Made by a program: the position numbers and the translations under genes. DNA of 64,000 nt, from positions 62,001 through 126,000 of the forward strand of contig NZ_QANL01000001.1 in the NCBI RefSeq assembly GCF_003067705.1, read 5' to 3'. Of this stretch, positions 17,350-26,644 are shown piece after piece; position 1 is the first letter of the stretch, and each line of letters starts with the position of its first letter. The notes under the pieces are model-generated. The model searched no databases. It was given only the letters and a program-made list of their open reading frames with translations, and was not told the origin of the DNA. The stretch comes from Planctomonas deserti (GTDB lineage Bacteria > Actinomycetota > Actinomycetes > Actinomycetales > Microbacteriaceae).

Positions 17350-18404
17350 GCGGTGCGTCCTTCAAGGGTCGGGGCGGCAGGAACGGGAACGGAATCGGCG
17401 CCGGGGGCGTCGCGCCACCCCAGGAGCGGCGCGACGCGCTCGACGAACAGCTCGATCGATCTGAGCACGAACGGGTGCGGCGGGTCGACGGAGTGCACCT
17501 GCACCGCCACGTCGGTGGCGTGCGCGAGGGACGGGTCGGCGGCGAGGGACTCGGCGACGTCGTCCGGCTCGCCCAGGTGCTGGTCGAAGGCGCGGATGAG
17601 CCCGTCGAGGGAGTCGTCCGCGGCGGGCTGGCCGATGCTCGCGAAGTGCGCCGCGGCGCGCCCGAGGCCATCGGCGGCGAGTCGCCGCGCCTCGCCCCGA
17701 TCGTCGGAGACGAAGACGGACCGGGACGCGAGGATGCGGGGCGGCACGCCGTCCGGCAGCGCGTCGAGGTAGGCCTCGATGATGGGCACCTGCAGGTCGG
17801 CGAGCGTCGCGTCCGGGTGCTCGGCCGGCCGGGGCTGCGTGCGGGAGAGCATGAGGCCGTCACCGGCGAGGCCCGCGCGGCGGCCACCGGCCACGGAGAA
17901 CGTGGCCTGCCACACCCTGTCGAGCAGGGATCCGCCCGCCGGGTACAGGCTGTCGCCCGCGTCGGTGAGAGGGTCGCCGCGCCACGCATCCTTCAGGACG
18001 GCGAGGTGGCGGTCGTAGGTGGCGGAGCGGTCCTCGCTGCGCTGCCCGAACGCCGCGAAGGAGCTGGGCGTGCCGCCGCTGCCGACACCGACCTCGAGCC
18101 GGCCGCCGGAGAGCAGGTCGAGCACCGCGGCGTCCTCGGCGACGCGCACCGGGTTCTCCAGCGGAAGCGTCACGATGCCGGTGGCCAGCCGGATGCGGGA
18201 CGTGCGGGCCGCCGCGTGGGAGAGGAACACGAACGGCGCGGGCAGCCCGCCCTCGCCGGCGCGGAAGTGGTGCTGGGCCACCCAGGCGGAGTCGAAGCCG
18301 AGCCGCTCGGCGAGCTCGATCTGCTCGAGCGCGTTGCGGTACCGCACGGCCGCGGGTGCCGCGTCCAGCAGCCGGGTGAAGAATCCGAGTCTCGTGCCGG
18401 TCAT
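17346..18404 (-). CDS. FMN-dependent luciferase-like monooxygenase (KPN_01858-like)
   Basis: This 352-residue TIM-barrel flavin monooxygenase opens with MTGTRLGFFTRLLDA and contains RNALEQIELAERLGFDSAWVAQHHF, LATGIVTLPLENPVRVAEDAAVLDLLSGGR and GVGSGG. Relatives oxidise alkanesulfonates, thioethers or long-chain aldehydes. In the recalled TIGRFAM set, the KPN_01858 family sits with the CMD pair and a peptide-type ABC importer, as here. A role in oxidising an imported sulfur compound is inference. No flavin reductase is encoded nearby, so reduced FMN would come from elsewhere. Confidence 0.9.
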   Translation of the reverse strand: MTGTRLGFFTRLLDAAPAAVRYRNALEQIELAERLGFDSAWVAQHHFRAGEGGLPAPFVFLSHAAARTSRIRLATGIVTLPLENPVRVAEDAAVLDLLSGGRLEVGVGSGGTPSSFAAFGQRSEDRSATYDRHLAVLKDAWRGDPLTDAGDSLYPAGGSLLDRVWQATFSVAGGRRAGLAGDGLMLSRTQPRPAEHPDATLADLQVPIIEAYLDALPDGVPPRILASRSVFVSDDRGEARRLAADGLGRAAAHFASIGQPAADDSLDGLIRAFDQHLGEPDDVAESLAADPSLAHATDVAVQVHSVDPPHPFVLRSIELFVERVAPLLGWRDAPGADSVPVPAAPTLEGRTA

Positions 18405-20089
18405 CGGCGGTCTCCTAACGGGGTGGGTAGAGCGTCTGCGGCGCCCGGCACGGCGGCACCCGGCACGGCGGACAGCAGCTGCTGCGTGTACTCGTGCCGG
18501 GGGTCGGCGAACAGCGACGCGACCGGGCCGCTCTCGACCACCCTTCCGCGCCGCATCACCGACACGGTGTCGGAGATCTGCCGGACGACCGCGAGGTCGT
18601 GCGAGATGAAGAGGTAGGTGAGTCCCAGGTCGCGCTGTAGCTCGTCGAGGAGTCGCAGGATCCCGGCCTGCACGGTCACGTCGAGCGCCGAGACGGCCTC
18701 GTCGAGTACGAAGACGGCGGGGTCGAGGGCCAGCGCCCGGGCGATCGCGACGCGCTGCCGCTGACCGCCGGACAGCTCGCGCGGGTGCCGGAGCAGCACG
18801 GACGGGGGCAGTGCCACCCGGTCGACCAGCTCCGCGGCCCGGTCGCGGCGTGCCGCGCGGTCGCCGAGACCGAAGTTGCGCAGCGGTTCCTCCACGATGT
18901 CGCGGATGCGCTGGCGCGGGTCGAGGGTGGAGAACGGGTTCTGGTAGACGAGCTGCACCCGCCGTCGCAGGGCGCGCAGGGCGGCGCCGCGCGCGTCGGT
19001 GATGTCCTCGCCGGCGAGGGCGATCGAACCGGCCGTCGGCGTCTCGAATCGCGCGACCATGCGGGCGGTCGTCGTCTTGCCGGAGCCGGACTCCCCCACG
19101 ATGGCGTGCGTGGTGCCCGCGGGCACCGCGAACGACACGTCGTCGACGGCCCGGAAGGCCGCGCCGCGCGCACCGCGACGGAACTCCTTGACGAGACCCG
19201 TGACCGCGAGGGCCGGCGGCGCGGCGGTGGGCGGCGCGGCCTCTGTGGTCGCCCCACCGGCCGCGGAAGAACCGCCGCCCGCGGGCCGGGCCACTCGTTC
19301 CACGGTCGAGAACGCCGGCGCGTCCGCGAGCAGGGCCCGCGTGTACGCCGAGCCCGGCGCCTGAAGGATCGTGGCGGTGTCGTCCTGCTCCTCGACCCGG
19401 CCGTCCCGCATCACGACCAGGCGCTGGGACCGCTCCGCGGCCACCGCGAGGTCGTGGGTGACGAAGAGCACGGCCGTGCCGAACTCCCGCCGTAGCGAGT
19501 CGAGCAGGTCGAGCACGTTCCGCTGCACGGTCACGTCGAGCGCGCTCGTGGGCTCGTCCGCGATGATCAGGCGCGGGTGCAGCGCCACGGCGATGGCGAT
19601 GAGCACGCGCTGCCGCATGCCGCCGGAGAGCTCGTGCGGATACTGCCTGGCCCGGTGCTCCGGCTCGTCGATGCCGACGCGCTCGAGCAGGGCGAGCACC
19701 CGCGGCAGGACCGGGCGCCGGTCGCGCGGCTCGTGCAACCGGAACACCTCGGCGATCTGAGCACCGATGGTCTGCACCGGGTCGAGCGAGCTCACCGGGT
19801 CCTGCGGCACGAGGCTCACCTGGGTGCCGCGCACCGCGCGCAGGCGGCGCTCGTTCCAGCCGGCGATGTCCGTGCCGTTCAGGAGCACCCGGCCGCGCTC
19901 GACGCGGCCGTTCTCGGGCAGCAGGCCGATCACCGCCTGGGCGGTCGTGGTCTTGCCCGAGCCGGACTCGCCCACGAGCGCGACGGTCTGCCCCGGCTCG
20001 ATCGCGAGCGAGACGTCGTGCACCGCCCGCCTGATGCCGCCGGCAGTGGAGTAGGAGACGGCGAGGGACTCGATCTCGAGGAGGCTCAT
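18401..20089 (-). CDS. Dual ATP-binding subunit of peptide/nickel-type ABC importer
   Basis: This 562-residue tandem ATPase is the DppD and DppF halves in one chain. Each half has a Walker A GESGSGKTTT, a signature (LSGGMRQRV, then LSGGQRQRV) and a Walker B (LIIADEPTS, then VFVLDEAVS). The Ala/Pro-rich linker at about residues 268-300 joins them. It energises the two permeases encoded upstream. ATG 20089 overlaps the permease stop by 4 nt; in-frame sequence further upstream belongs to the permease in another frame. Confidence 0.95.
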   Translation of the reverse strand: MSLLEIESLAVSYSTAGGIRRAVHDVSLAIEPGQTVALVGESGSGKTTTAQAVIGLLPENGRVERGRVLLNGTDIAGWNERRLRAVRGTQVSLVPQDPVSSLDPVQTIGAQIAEVFRLHEPRDRRPVLPRVLALLERVGIDEPEHRARQYPHELSGGMRQRVLIAIAVALHPRLIIADEPTSALDVTVQRNVLDLLDSLRREFGTAVLFVTHDLAVAAERSQRLVVMRDGRVEEQDDTATILQAPGSAYTRALLADAPAFSTVERVARPAGGGSSAAGGATTEAAPPTAAPPALAVTGLVKEFRRGARGAAFRAVDDVSFAVPAGTTHAIVGESGSGKTTTARMVARFETPTAGSIALAGEDITDARGAALRALRRRVQLVYQNPFSTLDPRQRIRDIVEEPLRNFGLGDRAARRDRAAELVDRVALPPSVLLRHPRELSGGQRQRVAIARALALDPAVFVLDEAVSALDVTVQAGILRLLDELQRDLGLTYLFISHDLAVVRQISDTVSVMRRGRVVESGPVASLFADPRHEYTQQLLSAVPGAAVPGAADALPTPLGDRR

Positions 20090-21030
20090 CGGATCCGTCC
20101 TGCCTGTGCGCCGCGCCCGATGGACTGCCCGACGCGGTTGGCCGCGAGGACGACGAGCACGACGACGAGCCCGGGGAATGTGGTCAGCCACCAGGAGGTG
20201 GCGATGTAGTTGCGGCCCTCGGCGATGAGCAGTCCCCACTCCGGCGTCGGCGGCGGTGCGCCGTAGCCGAGGAAGCCGAGGGTGGAGATGGCAATGATGG
20301 CTGTGCCCACCTGCAGCGCGATCAGGGACAGCACAGGCCCGAGGGAGTTGGGCAGCACGTGCCGCACGAGCACGCTCGCGTAGCGGCCGCCGGAGCCGAA
20401 CGCGGCCTCGACGTAGTCGCTGCGGCGCACCCGCACGACCTCGGACCGCGTCAGCCGGGTGAACGAGGCTATGGACGTGAGGCCCACCGCGATGGCGGCG
20501 TTCACCGTGCCGAAGCCGAGCAGGATGATGACCGAGAGCTGCAGGAGCAGCCCGGGGATCGAGAGCAGCACGTCGACGAGTCGCCCGATGATCGCGTCGA
20601 CGATCCCGCCCGCGGAGCCCGCGATCAGGCCGAGCACGGTGCCGGCCACGAATCCGACGGCCACGGCCACGACCGCGGCGGACAGCGAGTGCGCCGCGCC
20701 GTGCACGATGCGGGCGTAGAGGTCGCGTCCGAGCTCGTCCGTGCCGAGCCAGTGCGCCCCGCCCGGCGGGAGCAGCCGGTCGCGCGGCGTGCCGCTCACC
20801 GCGCTGTAGTCGGTGAACAGCCCCGGGACGAGCGCCCAGAGCAGCACGACGGCGAGCACCGCCCAGGCGAGCAGAAGCGTCGGGCGGAACGGCAGTCGCC
20901 GCCCGCGGCCGCTCCGGCCGCCCCGCCGGCCGCGCTTCGCGCCGCGTTCCTCCCCGGGTGGCGTTACGCCGGGACCCGGACGGTCGCCTGCGCGCTCCTC
21001 GGCCAGGACCGACTTCACGCCGGCGCTCAC
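20086..21030 (-). CDS. ABC permease, DppC type
   Basis: This 314-residue inner-membrane permease has a long basic N-terminus and six predicted spans. LGTDELGRDLYARIVHGAAHSL is the OppC/DppC N-terminal signature. The EAA-type loop that docks the ATPase is recognisable in DYVEAAFGSGGRYASVLVRHVLPN. It pairs with the DppB-type permease it overlaps by 4 nt. Confidence 0.94.
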   Translation of the reverse strand: MSAGVKSVLAEERAGDRPGPGVTPPGEERGAKRGRRGGRSGRGRRLPFRPTLLLAWAVLAVVLLWALVPGLFTDYSAVSGTPRDRLLPPGGAHWLGTDELGRDLYARIVHGAAHSLSAAVVAVAVGFVAGTVLGLIAGSAGGIVDAIIGRLVDVLLSIPGLLLQLSVIILLGFGTVNAAIAVGLTSIASFTRLTRSEVVRVRRSDYVEAAFGSGGRYASVLVRHVLPNSLGPVLSLIALQVGTAIIAISTLGFLGYGAPPPTPEWGLLIAEGRNYIATSWWLTTFPGLVVVLVVLAANRVGQSIGRGAQAGRIR

Positions 21031-22016
21031 GCCGAGGCCCCCGTCGCCACGCGGGCGCCCGCGCGCCGGTTCGCCCGGCGGTCACCCGAGCGCACCGTGA
21101 TGCGCGGGTCGAGCACCGGGTACAGCAGGTCGACGATCAGGTTCACCACGACGTAGCCGAGCGCGGAGAGCAGCACGACGGCCTGGAGCACGGCGACGTC
21201 CTGGTTGTTGACCGCATCCTGGGTGATCCTGCCGATGCCCGTGCGGCCGAAGACCGTCTCGGTCACGACGGCGCCCGCGATGAGCTCGCCGAGGAGGACA
21301 CCCGCGATCGTGAGCGCGGGCAGGGTCGCGTTGCGCGCGACGTGCCGCCACAGCACCCAGGAGGGGGACGCGCCCTTCGCCCGGACCACGGACACGAATG
21401 GCTGCACGGACACCTCGTCGATGCTCCGCACGAGCACCTGCGCGAGGGGCGCGGAGATCGGGACGGCCAGCGTGAGCACCGGCAGGAGGAGGGACTCGAG
21501 GGTGGAGCCGCCGATGACGGGGACGAGCTTCAGGCGGAAGGAGAAGATCTGGATGAGGGTGATGCCCAGCCAGAACGTCGGGATGGAGATGAACAGCGAC
21601 GGCACGGAGTGCAGCACGTTCCGGAGCCACGCGAACGGCGTGAGCGAGGAGACGAGCGCGATCCCGACGGCGAGCACGACGGCCACCGCGAACCCGAGCG
21701 ACGCCAGCACCAGCGTCGACGGGAGGTTGGCGGCAAGCAGCGTCGTGACGGGCACGCCCGCCTGCACCGAGTAGCCGAGGTCGCCGGTCAGCACGTTGCC
21801 GATCGCGTGCAGGTACTGGACGAGGAGCGACTCGTCCGCCCCGTAGGAGAGGCGGATCTCCTCGAGCTGCGCGGGGGTGAGGTTGAGATCGCCGCCCTGG
21901 AACTTGATGAGCACGGCGTCGCCCGGCAGCGCCTGCAGCAGCACGAAGGTGACGGTGAACGCGATCCACAGCACAAGGACGGCCTGGGCGATGCGCCCCC
22001 AGAGGTATCTGGCCAC
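21027..22016 (-). CDS. ABC permease, DppB type
   Basis: This 329-residue permease has six spans. The first span and periplasmic region (ALPGDAVLIKFQGGDLNLTPAQLEEIRLSYG) are typical of the OppB/DppB family. The EAA loop reads VQPFVSVVRAKGASPSWVLWRHVARN, and the C-terminus has DLLYPVLDPRI. It follows the binding-protein gene by 13 bp. Confidence 0.94.
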   Translation of the reverse strand: MARYLWGRIAQAVLVLWIAFTVTFVLLQALPGDAVLIKFQGGDLNLTPAQLEEIRLSYGADESLLVQYLHAIGNVLTGDLGYSVQAGVPVTTLLAANLPSTLVLASLGFAVAVVLAVGIALVSSLTPFAWLRNVLHSVPSLFISIPTFWLGITLIQIFSFRLKLVPVIGGSTLESLLLPVLTLAVPISAPLAQVLVRSIDEVSVQPFVSVVRAKGASPSWVLWRHVARNATLPALTIAGVLLGELIAGAVVTETVFGRTGIGRITQDAVNNQDVAVLQAVVLLSALGYVVVNLIVDLLYPVLDPRITVRSGDRRANRRAGARVATGASA

Positions 22017-22029
22017 GAGGAGGACGCCC

Positions 22030-23688
22030 CTAGTGCTCGGCGAGCCAGGTCGTGTAGAAGCTCGGCCGGCCGACAGCCTCGAACCCGAGTCCCTCGACGT
22101 ACGGCGCCCCGGCGTAGACCTGCGGCTCCTCGAACAGCGGGATGTTGTAGGCCTGGGCGATGAGGTGCTTCTGCACCTCCTGCGTCGCGGCGAGTCGAGC
22201 CTCGCGGTTCGGCTCGCTCGTCTCGGCCTCGAGCAGGCCGTTGAGCGTGTCGTCGCGGAACGTCGCGGTCGGCGCGGAGCCGCCCGCCTGCAGCAGGCTG
22301 TTGCGGTTCGTCGGGTAGAACTGGCTCTTGATCACGTCCGGGTCGGCACGGCCCACGATGCTGACCACGAGGGGGGACTTCGCCGGGTCGAGCTCGTCGG
22401 TCGTCTTGCTGCCCGCGTCGCCGGCCTTGACGCTGAGCGTCACGCCCACCTTGGCCCACTGCTGCGCGACGAGCTGCAGCACCTGCCGGTTCTGCGGCTG
22501 CGGCAGCGACTCGTAGATGGAGAGCTCGAGCTTCTGGCCGTCCTTCTCGCGCACGCCGTCGGCGCCCACCGTCCAGCCGGCCTCGTCGAGGAGCCGCTCG
22601 GACAGCTGGGGGTCGAACTCCAGCTCGTCGGAGAGGTCGATGTAGCCGGCGGCCGTCGACGCGAGCACCGACGTCGCCTGCGGGTAGTTCTTCGAGAAGA
22701 GCGTCTCCACGACCTCGGCCGAGTCCGTGGCGTGCAGGAGCGCCTGCCGCACGCGGAGATCGGAGACGAGGGGGTTCTCGGGGTGGAAGGAGATGCTGTC
22801 GTTCACGCCGTTCGTGGCGCGGGCATAGACCTCGTAGCCCTGCGAGGTGACCTGCTCCTCGTCGTACGCCTGCACCTGGCGGATGAGGTCGCCCTGGCCC
22901 GAGAGCAGGGAACCGATGCGCACGCTGTCCTCGCCGGTGACGATGACGGTAATGCCGTCGAGGTACGGGCGCCCCTGGTTCTCGGAGCTCTCGGGGGCCC
23001 AGGCGTAGTCCTCGCGTGCGGCGAGGTCGACCTGCTTGCCGAGCTCCTCGCTCTCGACCATGAACGGGCCGGAGCCGATGATGGCCGTGGCGTTGCCGAG
23101 CTCGTCGAAGTTCTTCGCGAGGGTGGAGAGGGACACGAGCCCGGAGCCGATGGTCGCCGTGCCCTGCAGGAAGCCCGGGGAGGGCTTCGTGAAGAAGAAG
23201 CGGACCGTGTGCTCGTCGAGCACCTCGCTGTGGTCGTAATTGTTGATGACCTCGGAGACCGGCTGCTTGAGGGCCGGGTTGCCCAGGCCGTAGGTGTCGA
23301 AGTTCTTCGCCACCGCCGCCGCGTCGAGGGGCGTGCCGTCGGAGAAGGTGACGCCGTCGCGGATGGTGAAGGTGTACTGCGTCGCGTCCTCGCTCACCTC
23401 CCAGCTCTCGGCGATCCACGGCTCGATCTCGAGCGTCTCGGGGTTCTGGTACGTGAGCTTGTCGGTGATCTGGTTGAGGATGCCGCCGTTGGGGTAGAAG
23501 CCGCCGGCCGGCGGGTACAGGTTGGTGTGCGCCTGCTGCTCGAGATAGGTCAGCGTGCCGCCGGTCACGGGATCGGTCGGCGCTGTCGCGGATGTCCCCT
23601 CGTTCCCGGCCGCGGAGGAGCAGCCGGCGAGCAGGAGGCTCGCGGCTGCGGCGGCAGCCGCGAGGGGAAGGAGGCGGAATCGGGACAC
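22030..23688 (-). CDS. Extracytoplasmic substrate-binding lipoprotein (peptide/nickel family)
   Basis: This 552-residue family-5 solute-binding protein has a lipoprotein signal with lipobox LLLAGC (acylated C23). It feeds the two permeases and the dual ATPase. GGTLTYLEQQAHTNLYPPAGGFYPNGG and the DGVTFSDGTPLDA motif are hallmarks of the class. By recall it resembles the KPN_01854 family seen with luciferase-like and CMD genes. The chosen start is GTG 23688, with AAAGG 7 nt upstream, just before a basic signal-peptide N-terminus. It is the first gene of the nine-gene run transcribed towards 14802. Confidence 0.93.
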   Translation of the reverse strand: MSRFRLLPLAAAAAAASLLLAGCSSAAGNEGTSATAPTDPVTGGTLTYLEQQAHTNLYPPAGGFYPNGGILNQITDKLTYQNPETLEIEPWIAESWEVSEDATQYTFTIRDGVTFSDGTPLDAAAVAKNFDTYGLGNPALKQPVSEVINNYDHSEVLDEHTVRFFFTKPSPGFLQGTATIGSGLVSLSTLAKNFDELGNATAIIGSGPFMVESEELGKQVDLAAREDYAWAPESSENQGRPYLDGITVIVTGEDSVRIGSLLSGQGDLIRQVQAYDEEQVTSQGYEVYARATNGVNDSISFHPENPLVSDLRVRQALLHATDSAEVVETLFSKNYPQATSVLASTAAGYIDLSDELEFDPQLSERLLDEAGWTVGADGVREKDGQKLELSIYESLPQPQNRQVLQLVAQQWAKVGVTLSVKAGDAGSKTTDELDPAKSPLVVSIVGRADPDVIKSQFYPTNRNSLLQAGGSAPTATFRDDTLNGLLEAETSEPNREARLAATQEVQKHLIAQAYNIPLFEEPQVYAGAPYVEGLGFEAVGRPSFYTTWLAEH

Positions 23689-23935
23689 GGTGGAGCCTTT
23701 CGTGAGGGGTGCGGGATGCGCGGCCGGTTCGGCCGGTCGGCTCGGCCGAAGCGCCGGGGTGCCGTGCCTCATGTTCCGTCGGGGGCCGCCGGCGGCCGAA
23801 TCGGTGCGTCACGAAACGCAACGTCGCGTCACACTTCGTCATCCAGGAATGCGCCCGAGCCCGATCGCGTCGATTCCGCGACGCCGCGTTACGCGGTGCG
23901 CGGCAGGCCGACTCACGGCCCGCCAGCATGACGTC
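23689..23935. promoter_or_regulatory. Divergent promoter region of the ABC cluster and patB-like gene
   Basis: These 247 bp separate oppositely transcribed genes and should hold both promoters. Three CGTCAC iterations within about 35 bp (around 23808-23840) are the only patterned element and might be a regulator site. No riboswitch fold was recognised. Confidence 0.4.
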
Positions 23936-25090
23936 ATGGTCGAGGTAGTCACGGCGCCGCTCGAGCGCATCCGCACCGAACGCAGCAGCATCAAGTGGAC
24001 GAGGTTCCCGTCCGACGTCCTTCCCCTGTTCGTCGCCGAGATGGACTTCGCCATCGCCGAACCGGTGGTGGAGGAGCTGGTGCGCCGCGTGCGGGCCTCG
24101 GACGTCGGCTATCTCGACGGCCCCGGGCCGCTCGCCCCCGCGTTCGCCGCGTTCGCGAGCCGGCGCTGGGGCTGGCACGTGGATCCGGCGCGCGTGCGCA
24201 TCGCGACCGACGTGAGCGTCGGCATCGTGGAGACCCTGCGCCTCGCCGTGCCCCGCGGCGGCCTCGTCGTGGTGACGCCGCCCGTGTACCCGCCGTTCTT
24301 CGAGCTCGTGGAGGAGGCGGGCGCGACGGTCGTCGAGGTTCCGCTCGCCGTGGAGGACGGGCGCTGGTCGCTCGACCTGGACGGCCTCCGCGACGCCTTC
24401 GCGGCGGGCGCGGACGCCTTCCTGCTCTGCAACCCGCACAACCCGCTCGGGCTGGTGCACGACGCGGCGACGCTGGCCGCGGTCGCGGGCCTCGCGGCGG
24501 AGCACGGCGTGCTCGTGGTCAGCGACGAGGTGCACGCCCCGCTCACCCACCCCGGCGCCGCCTTCGTGCCGTTCCTGCCGCTCGCCGAGCGCGCGGGCGC
24601 GCGATCCGTGTGCGTCACGTCCGCGAGCAAGGGCTGGAACCTCGCGGGCGCGAAGTGCGCCATCATCGTCGCCGGCGACGCCGCCACCTCCCGCCTGCTC
24701 TGCGCGCTGCCCGAGGAGGTCGCGTGCCGCACGAGCATCCTCGGACTGCACGCGAACGTGGTCGCCTACCGATGTACCGACTGGCTCGACGACGCCATCG
24801 CCAGGATCGTCGCGAACGACCGTCTCCTCGATCGGCTGCTCCGCGAGCGCCTGCCCCAGGTGGTCTACCACCGGCCGCGGGCGGGCTACCTCGCCTGGCT
24901 CGACCTGCGGGGGCTCGGGCTGGGTGAGGACCCGGCCGCGCGCATCCTCACCGAGGCGCGGGTGGCGCTCAACGCGGGGCACACCTACGGGCGGGAGGGC
25001 AGGGGCTTCGCCCGCCTCAACCTGGCCTGCGATCCGGACGTGCTGCGGGAGGCCGTGGCCCGGATCGCCGCCCTCGTGCCCACCGCCTGA
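23936..25090 (+). CDS. PatB/MalY-type PLP C-S lyase or aminotransferase
   Basis: This 384-residue fold-type I PLP enzyme is of the MalY/PatB group, which removes sulfur from cystathionine or S-substituted cysteines. RSSIKWTRFPSDVLPLFVAEMDF is diagnostic of the group. LLCNPHNPLGLVH supplies the cofactor-ring contact, VVSDEVHAPL the Asp, and TSASKGWNLAGAKCA the PLP lysine. The ATG at 23936 is the in-frame start at the head of the domain; earlier in-frame codons are noncoding. Divergence from the ABC/monooxygenase run suggests that both sides treat the same imported organosulfur compound. Confidence 0.9.
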   Translation: MVEVVTAPLERIRTERSSIKWTRFPSDVLPLFVAEMDFAIAEPVVEELVRRVRASDVGYLDGPGPLAPAFAAFASRRWGWHVDPARVRIATDVSVGIVETLRLAVPRGGLVVVTPPVYPPFFELVEEAGATVVEVPLAVEDGRWSLDLDGLRDAFAAGADAFLLCNPHNPLGLVHDAATLAAVAGLAAEHGVLVVSDEVHAPLTHPGAAFVPFLPLAERAGARSVCVTSASKGWNLAGAKCAIIVAGDAATSRLLCALPEEVACRTSILGLHANVVAYRCTDWLDDAIARIVANDRLLDRLLRERLPQVVYHRPRAGYLAWLDLRGLGLGEDPAARILTEARVALNAGHTYGREGRGFARLNLACDPDVLREAVARIAALVPTA

Positions 25091-25194
25091 CCGGCAGCGG
25101 CGCACGGGCGGTGCGGCGGGCAGGGAAGCGGGGCGTGATCGGCCGGCCAGCGTCACCGGGCAGGCTCAGCTCGGCGGGCTCACCCGGGCAGGCG

Positions 25195-26037
25195 TCAGGC
25201 GGGGCGTGAGCTCAGGCCGCCGCGGACGATCGAGTCCGAGGAGTGGCCCGGATCCCCGTCCAGCGGCTCCGCCGACACGTCGACGACGCTGTACTCGGCG
25301 AGGTCGATGTCGGCGGGCAGGGGGAAGGTGCCCTCGTCCGTGGCGAGCAGGCCGACGCTGACGAGCTTCGTGAGGTCGCTGCTGATCAGCCACACCTCCC
25401 GCACGGTGTCGGGCCGGGTGTCGCGGCTCACGTTCACGCTGAGGACCCGCTCGCCGTCCACCTCGCGCACCTCGGCGCTGCCCCTGGCGTCCGGCCAGGC
25501 GGGCAGGGCGTCGAGGGTCGCCTCGGCGACGACGTCCCCCTCCCCTGCGGTGAGGGAGCCGACCACGAGGGTGGTGCCGACGCCGGCGACCACGAGGATC
25601 CCGGCGGCGACAGCGAGCCAGGCGGTGCGGCGGCCGCGGTCGGCCCGGCGAGGCCGCAGCGGCGTGACGGGCGCCGACGCGGGTGCGGGTGACGCGTCCA
25701 CCGTGCCGGGCGGGGCGGGCGCCGGCCGCACTCCGGACGGGTCGGCGGAAGCGGGATCCGACGAGGCCGCGGTGCCGACGGAGCGGCCCGCGACGACGTC
25801 GGGAACGAGGCCCGGGGACAGCCCGAGCGAGGAGGAGATGCCCGCCCAGACGCGGTCGCTCGGCTGCTCGAGCCGGGCCGACGCGTCCGTGGCGCGACCC
25901 GCGGTGACGACGAGGGCGAACTCGTCGAGGCGGCCCGCGCACTCGCCGCAGCGGGCGACGTGGTCGACGTCCTCGGCCGTGCCCGCGGACTCGCCGAGCG
26001 CGAGCAGGGCGAGCACGTCGGGGTCAGTGTGCGTCAT
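25195..26037 (-). CDS. Anti-sigma factor, RskA-like with ZAS motif
   Basis: This 280-residue single-span membrane protein is the cognate inhibitor of the ECF sigma factor encoded just upstream. The cytoplasmic N-terminus has a zinc anti-sigma motif (H26-x3-C30-x2-C33 in HVARCGECAG). A Pro/Ala linker, a span at ~139-160, and an extracytoplasmic C-terminal domain typical of anti-sigma-K (RVLSVNVSRDT, VREVWLIS) follow. Its ATG lies inside the sigma-factor 3' end, a 14-nt overlap. Release presumably needs regulated proteolysis. Confidence 0.9.
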   Translation of the reverse strand: MTHTDPDVLALLALGESAGTAEDVDHVARCGECAGRLDEFALVVTAGRATDASARLEQPSDRVWAGISSSLGLSPGLVPDVVAGRSVGTAASSDPASADPSGVRPAPAPPGTVDASPAPASAPVTPLRPRRADRGRRTAWLAVAAGILVVAGVGTTLVVGSLTAGEGDVVAEATLDALPAWPDARGSAEVREVDGERVLSVNVSRDTRPDTVREVWLISSDLTKLVSVGLLATDEGTFPLPADIDLAEYSVVDVSAEPLDGDPGHSSDSIVRGGLSSRPA

Positions 26038-26644
26038 AGGTCACCTCCATCCGCGATCGAAGTCTGTCCAGGCTGCGGCGGATATGACTCTTCACCGTAC
26101 CGAGAGGCAGGGTGAGCCGTTCCGCGATCTGCGCGTGCGTCAGGTCCTCGAAGAAGGCGAGACGCATCACCTGCTGGGGCACCGGCTCCAGGCGGGCGAG
26201 CTCGTCGGCCACCAGGAGCCGTTCGGCGAGATCCGGCTGGTGCAGGCCCTCGTCCGCCTCGGCCGTGGCGATCAGCGCGGCCTCGACCGTGCGGTCACGG
26301 GTGCGGGCGGCGAGCGCGTCCGCGATCTTGTGCCGGGTGATCCCGACGAGCCACCCCGGGAGGGGCCGCTCGGGGTCGTACCGGCCCCGGCCCTGCCAGG
26401 CGGACACGAACACGCGCTGCGTCACGTCCTCCGCCTCGCTCACGTCGCCCAGGTTGCGCAGCGCCAGCGTGTACACCAGCGCCGACCACCTCGTGTACAT
26501 CTCGGCGAGCGCCCGCTCGTCGCCGGCGGCGAACGAGGCCGCAAGCGTCGCAAGCGCGTCGTCGGGGCGAGCGTCTGTCACGATGGGCGGCAACTTCCGT
26601 AGTCGGGCGTGAGCACATGCTAGCGCCGCCGCAGTGGTCGTCAT
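26024..26644 (-). CDS. ECF-type RNA polymerase sigma factor
   Basis: This 206-residue sigma-70 family ECF factor has region 2 at ~35-105 (AEMYTRWSALVYTLALRNLGDVSEAEDVTQRVF, GRYDPERPLPGWLVGITRHKIAD). Region 4 spans ~145-200 and ends with a helix-turn-helix (HAQIAERLTLPLGTVKSHIRRSL). This is the SigK/RpoE-like architecture that pairs with RskA anti-sigmas. ATG 26644 overlaps the sortase stop by 4 nt and is preferred for coupling; GTG 26581, nearer to region 2, is a possible alternative. It probably drives its own cluster. Confidence 0.9.
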   Translation of the reverse strand: MTTTAAALACAHARLRKLPPIVTDARPDDALATLAASFAAGDERALAEMYTRWSALVYTLALRNLGDVSEAEDVTQRVFVSAWQGRGRYDPERPLPGWLVGITRHKIADALAARTRDRTVEAALIATAEADEGLHQPDLAERLLVADELARLEPVPQQVMRLAFFEDLTHAQIAERLTLPLGTVKSHIRRSLDRLRSRMEVTYDAH

